From Methanomicrobiales archaeon (lineage in GTDB: Archaea > Halobacteriota > Methanomicrobia > Methanomicrobiales > Methanospirillaceae): a DNA stretch of 64,000 nucleotides. Location of the stretch: contig JANYKQ010000058.1 of assembly GCA_025358115.1 (NCBI GenBank), positions 29,161 through 93,160 on the forward strand. Reading direction: 5' to 3'. The position numbers and the translations under genes were made by a program. Positions 61,418 to 64,000 of the stretch are shown piece after piece; the stretch's first letter is position 1, and each line of letters begins with the position of its first letter. The notes below the pieces were generated by a model, which saw only the letters and a list, made by a program, of their open reading frames with translations, ran no database searches and had not been told where the DNA came from.

Positions 61418-62314
61418 ATGGACAAAAAAAATCTCATCCCCCTTCTTGCAATGCCCTTCCTGTTCCTTGTCGTGGAGATTGGGGCAATCCTGTTCTCCCT
61501 GCCGGTGCAGGCTTCCGGTATCGTTGCGTTTGAAGATCCCACTTCGCTGGATAACGTGGTCCTGTTTATCGGCATCCTGCTGGTCTTTACCGGTTTTTTG
61601 CTCGTCTTGATCAAATACGATATGAAAAAAGTGATGGCGGCAGTCATCGGGCTCTCGATTTTTTTTACCTTTGCGTATGTCTTTGCAGCCCTCTTCTATG
61701 CAGTAATGGGAGATTCAGTCATTGCCAACATCGCGATGCTGGTGCTCTCGATTCTCGCAACGGCGCTCCTGTACAAATACCCGGAATGGTACGTAATCGA
61801 TGTGCTCGGTGTCGTCATGAGTATCGGGGTCGCCTCGATCTTTGGAGTCTCACTGGATGTCTGGCTGGTCGTCATCCTGCTCGTTCTCCTCGCGGTCTAC
61901 GATGCGATCTCCGTGTACAAGACCAAACACATGATCACGCTGGCAGAAGGAATCATCGATCTCAAGACTCCCATGCTCTTTGTCATCCCCAAGCGCCGGG
62001 ACTACTCGTTCATCAGGGAAGGTTTCGGGAAACTGGATGATGGCGGGGAACGGTCAGCCTTCATCATTGGTATGGGCGACCTGATCATACCCTCCATCCT
62101 GGTAGTTTCGGCCAATGTCTTCCTGCAGGGTTCAAGACTGGGAGGGATCATCAATCTCCCGGCACTGGGTGCGATCATCGGTTCACTGGCCGGCCTCTGC
62201 GTGCTGATGCATTTTGTCATGTCAGGAAAACCCCAGGCCGGACTCCCACCCCTGAATGGCGGCACTATCCTGGGGTTCCTTGTCGGACTGGCAGCGATGC
62301 CATTGATTGGGTAA
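61418..62314 (+). CDS. Presenilin/A22-family intramembrane aspartyl protease-like protein
   Basis: Polytopic membrane protein with AVYDAISVYKTKHM (YD) and FIIGMGDLIIPSILV (GxGD); C-terminal GLPPLNGGTILGF. Confidence 0.88.
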   Translation: MDKKNLIPLLAMPFLFLVVEIGAILFSLPVQASGIVAFEDPTSLDNVVLFIGILLVFTGFLLVLIKYDMKKVMAAVIGLSIFFTFAYVFAALFYAVMGDSVIANIAMLVLSILATALLYKYPEWYVIDVLGVVMSIGVASIFGVSLDVWLVVILLVLLAVYDAISVYKTKHMITLAEGIIDLKTPMLFVIPKRRDYSFIREGFGKLDDGGERSAFIIGMGDLIIPSILVVSANVFLQGSRLGGIINLPALGAIIGSLAGLCVLMHFVMSGKPQAGLPPLNGGTILGFLVGLAAMPLIG

Positions 62315-62456
62315 ATCTTAATTTTAATATCCTGTGGATATTTTGGTAAATCTCGTGGGGATTGAGATTACCGATCCCTTTTTTTAACGAATACGCCACC
62401 CCGATGGGCACTCATGCGGCGGATTTCAACAGATCCGCATATCGGATAACCTGTTA

Positions 62457-62960
62457 TTACGCCAGTGCCGGTACCCCTTCTGACCACCTCTCGACCCGCA
62501 GGCGGATCTCATCATCCGTGTAGGATGAGACGGTCACCCGGTTGCGGGCGATGCTCAGGAAATACTGCTCCCCGTGCGGGTCGTGGCATTTCAGGATAAC
62601 GGAAAAGAGATCGGCATCGGGAATGTGCCTGACCTTCCCGCGATGAGCCGCTATGTTTGCCATATTGCAGATGACGGCTGCTATGCCGTACTGGTATCCC
62701 TCCAGTGAATCGTACATTTCCTGCCCGGTCCCAATCCGCCTGCCTGTTGCATCTTCGTATACGAATTTTGCTGTGTACATCTCCCGCACGTTCTCAACCG
62801 GCGGGTGGTTCTTCCTCCCGGTATAGTAAGAGATGCAGCCAAGCGGGTTGTTCAGGATAAGCGAACGGACGACAGCAGTAAACGCGGTGACATCCGGGAA
62901 GGGCTTTTTCAGATGGTGAAAAGCACTTTTTGTTCCGGGTTTCTGGTTGAAATGTGCCAT
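62457..62960 (-). CDS. Hypothetical protein
   Basis: Coding-like ORF; ATG at 62960 (MAHFNQKPGTKSAF...); family not recognised. Confidence 0.6.
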   Translation of the reverse strand: MAHFNQKPGTKSAFHHLKKPFPDVTAFTAVVRSLILNNPLGCISYYTGRKNHPPVENVREMYTAKFVYEDATGRRIGTGQEMYDSLEGYQYGIAAVICNMANIAAHRGKVRHIPDADLFSVILKCHDPHGEQYFLSIARNRVTVSSYTDDEIRLRVERWSEGVPALA

Positions 62961-63127
62961 GATAGTTCTTGTCTGATCCTTTGATTGATCATCAGGTTTG
63001 TATTTCCTTACCCGTTTTTGTGCCCACGGGAAGTCCCGGGAGGGAACGGGTAGTACGGAATGAGTCCCCATCAGAACGTACGAGGGGGGTCGATAAATCC
63101 TTGGTGGTCAGTTGTGCGGGGTAAACT

Positions 63128-63421
63128 GGGGGTCGGGCGGTGTACTTTGATGGCCGCACGATCCATTCTTACCGGCACCGGTCTGGTCGGGAATGAAGAG
63201 ATGTAACGACGGCAAATTGGTTGGTGGCATTATTTGGGGTGTCCTGAAGCGGGAGGGAGAGATGGCGCTCTGCTGTCAAGTACACCGCCCGACCCCCTCC
63301 ATCCCTTGTGTTGTGTTTCGGGATTTTGTATGCCAAATCCCCGGATTTTTACGACAGATAATTTGTGAGGGATGTTGATCCGGATCGGGTAATGGATGAT
63401 GGGGGGGTCGGGCAGTGTACT
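63128..63421. repeat. Intergenic three-copy ~20-nt repeat (two forward, one inverted)
   Basis: GGGGGTCGGGCGGTGTACTT at 63128-63147; exact reverse complement at 63278-63297; near copy GGGGGTCGGGCAGTGTACT at 63403-63421. Confidence 0.85.
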
Positions 63422-63550
63422 GTGTTTTCCCACCCGGATCCACAAGAGAGTTTGCGATTGTATCAGTCCCGGGTTCCACTATCCGGTCGGCCGTACGATA
63501 ATAAGCAAACCGTAGGCATACAAAATATGAGCAGAATAAAAAAAGGAAAA

Positions 63551-64000
63551 TCAGATTGACTCAGGAGTCATACCCGCACGGACGGTACGGGGCTTCCTGA
63601 CGGTTCGCTTCCGTTTGGGTTTTTTCGCTTTCTCGGAATCGTCGTCTTCATCATCATTCATCTCCATCTCTTCGGGATCATTCCTGATGGGAGACCGGAT
63701 ATCGACAACCTTCTTCTTCTCCACCGGTTCCGGCTTATGCAACAGGATCTCTGCAAGCACCGCGTCAACTCCTTCCCCGGTCTTGGTTGACATTGTCATG
63801 TACCCTTCTGCCCCGACAATGTCGGACTTGTTGGCAACAACGATCATTGGCACGTCAACCATGCCCTTCACTTCATCGCGCAGGTGGAGCTGGACTTCCA
63901 TGGGGTAGCCGCAGTGTTCCGATGGGTCGAGGATGAAGACCACCAGGTCGGCAACATTCATCATTGCAGAGAGAGCCTGCCGTTCGATCTGGTTGCGTTC
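63551..64000 (-). CDS. NOG1-family GTPase, C-terminal part (5' end outside window)
   Basis: Open to the window edge: ERNQIERQALSAMMNVADLVVFILDPSEHCGYPMEVQLHLRDEV...MIVVANKSDIV; acidic/basic C-terminal tail. Confidence 0.88.
   Translation of the reverse strand, partial: ERNQIERQALSAMMNVADLVVFILDPSEHCGYPMEVQLHLRDEVKGMVDVPMIVVANKSDIVGAEGYMTMSTKTGEGVDAVLAEILLHKPEPVEKKKVVDIRSPIRNDPEEMEMNDDEDDDSEKAKKPKRKRTVRKPRTVRAGMTPESI

Noticed and set aside
1-64000. tRNA, rRNA, CRISPR arrays, transposases
   Set aside because: None recognised by eye; small or divergent RNA genes could still be missed without tRNAscan-SE or Infernal

Overview
This is a chromosomal window from a methanogenic archaeon. Gene content suggests Methanomicrobiales (Methanoregula-like), but that placement is an inference. 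Main blocks: (1) 0.6-5 kb: a redox/sulfur block with a multi-domain DsrE-type protein, a BadF/HgdC-type ATPase, and a tight OsmC / C_GCAxxG_C_C / double-cubane-protein-like (HgdB family) operon. (2) 5-24.5 kb: a molybdenum/tungsten block with a MoeA fusion, two F420-type fdhAB copies each divergent from a paralogous Zn-ribbon protein, an FmdE-like protein, a molybdenum-storage-protein-like kinase, a tungstate-binding protein, a MOT1-like transporter and a small siroheme sulfite-reductase-like protein. (3) 25-40 kb: mostly housekeeping genes (thermosome, hisD, pyrG, guaA subunit B, argD, hisC, adenylate-kinase-like, CDP-alcohol phosphatidyltransferase), interrupted by a compact glycosyltransferase / TPR-winged-helix / BrxD-like (DUF2791) ATPase operon. 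(4) 41-43 kb: TfuA and YcaO. (5) 44-60 kb: a corrinoid protein, an MtaA-like methyltransferase and a histidine kinase with an unusual N-terminal domain, then an HDAC-like/GNAT pair and five further response-regulator or PAS-kinase genes. (6) 60-64 kb: fen1, a presenilin-like protease, a repeat-rich intergenic region and a partial nog1. No tRNA, rRNA, CRISPR array or transposase was recognised. Product calls come from reading the supplied translations by eye; no database search was run.
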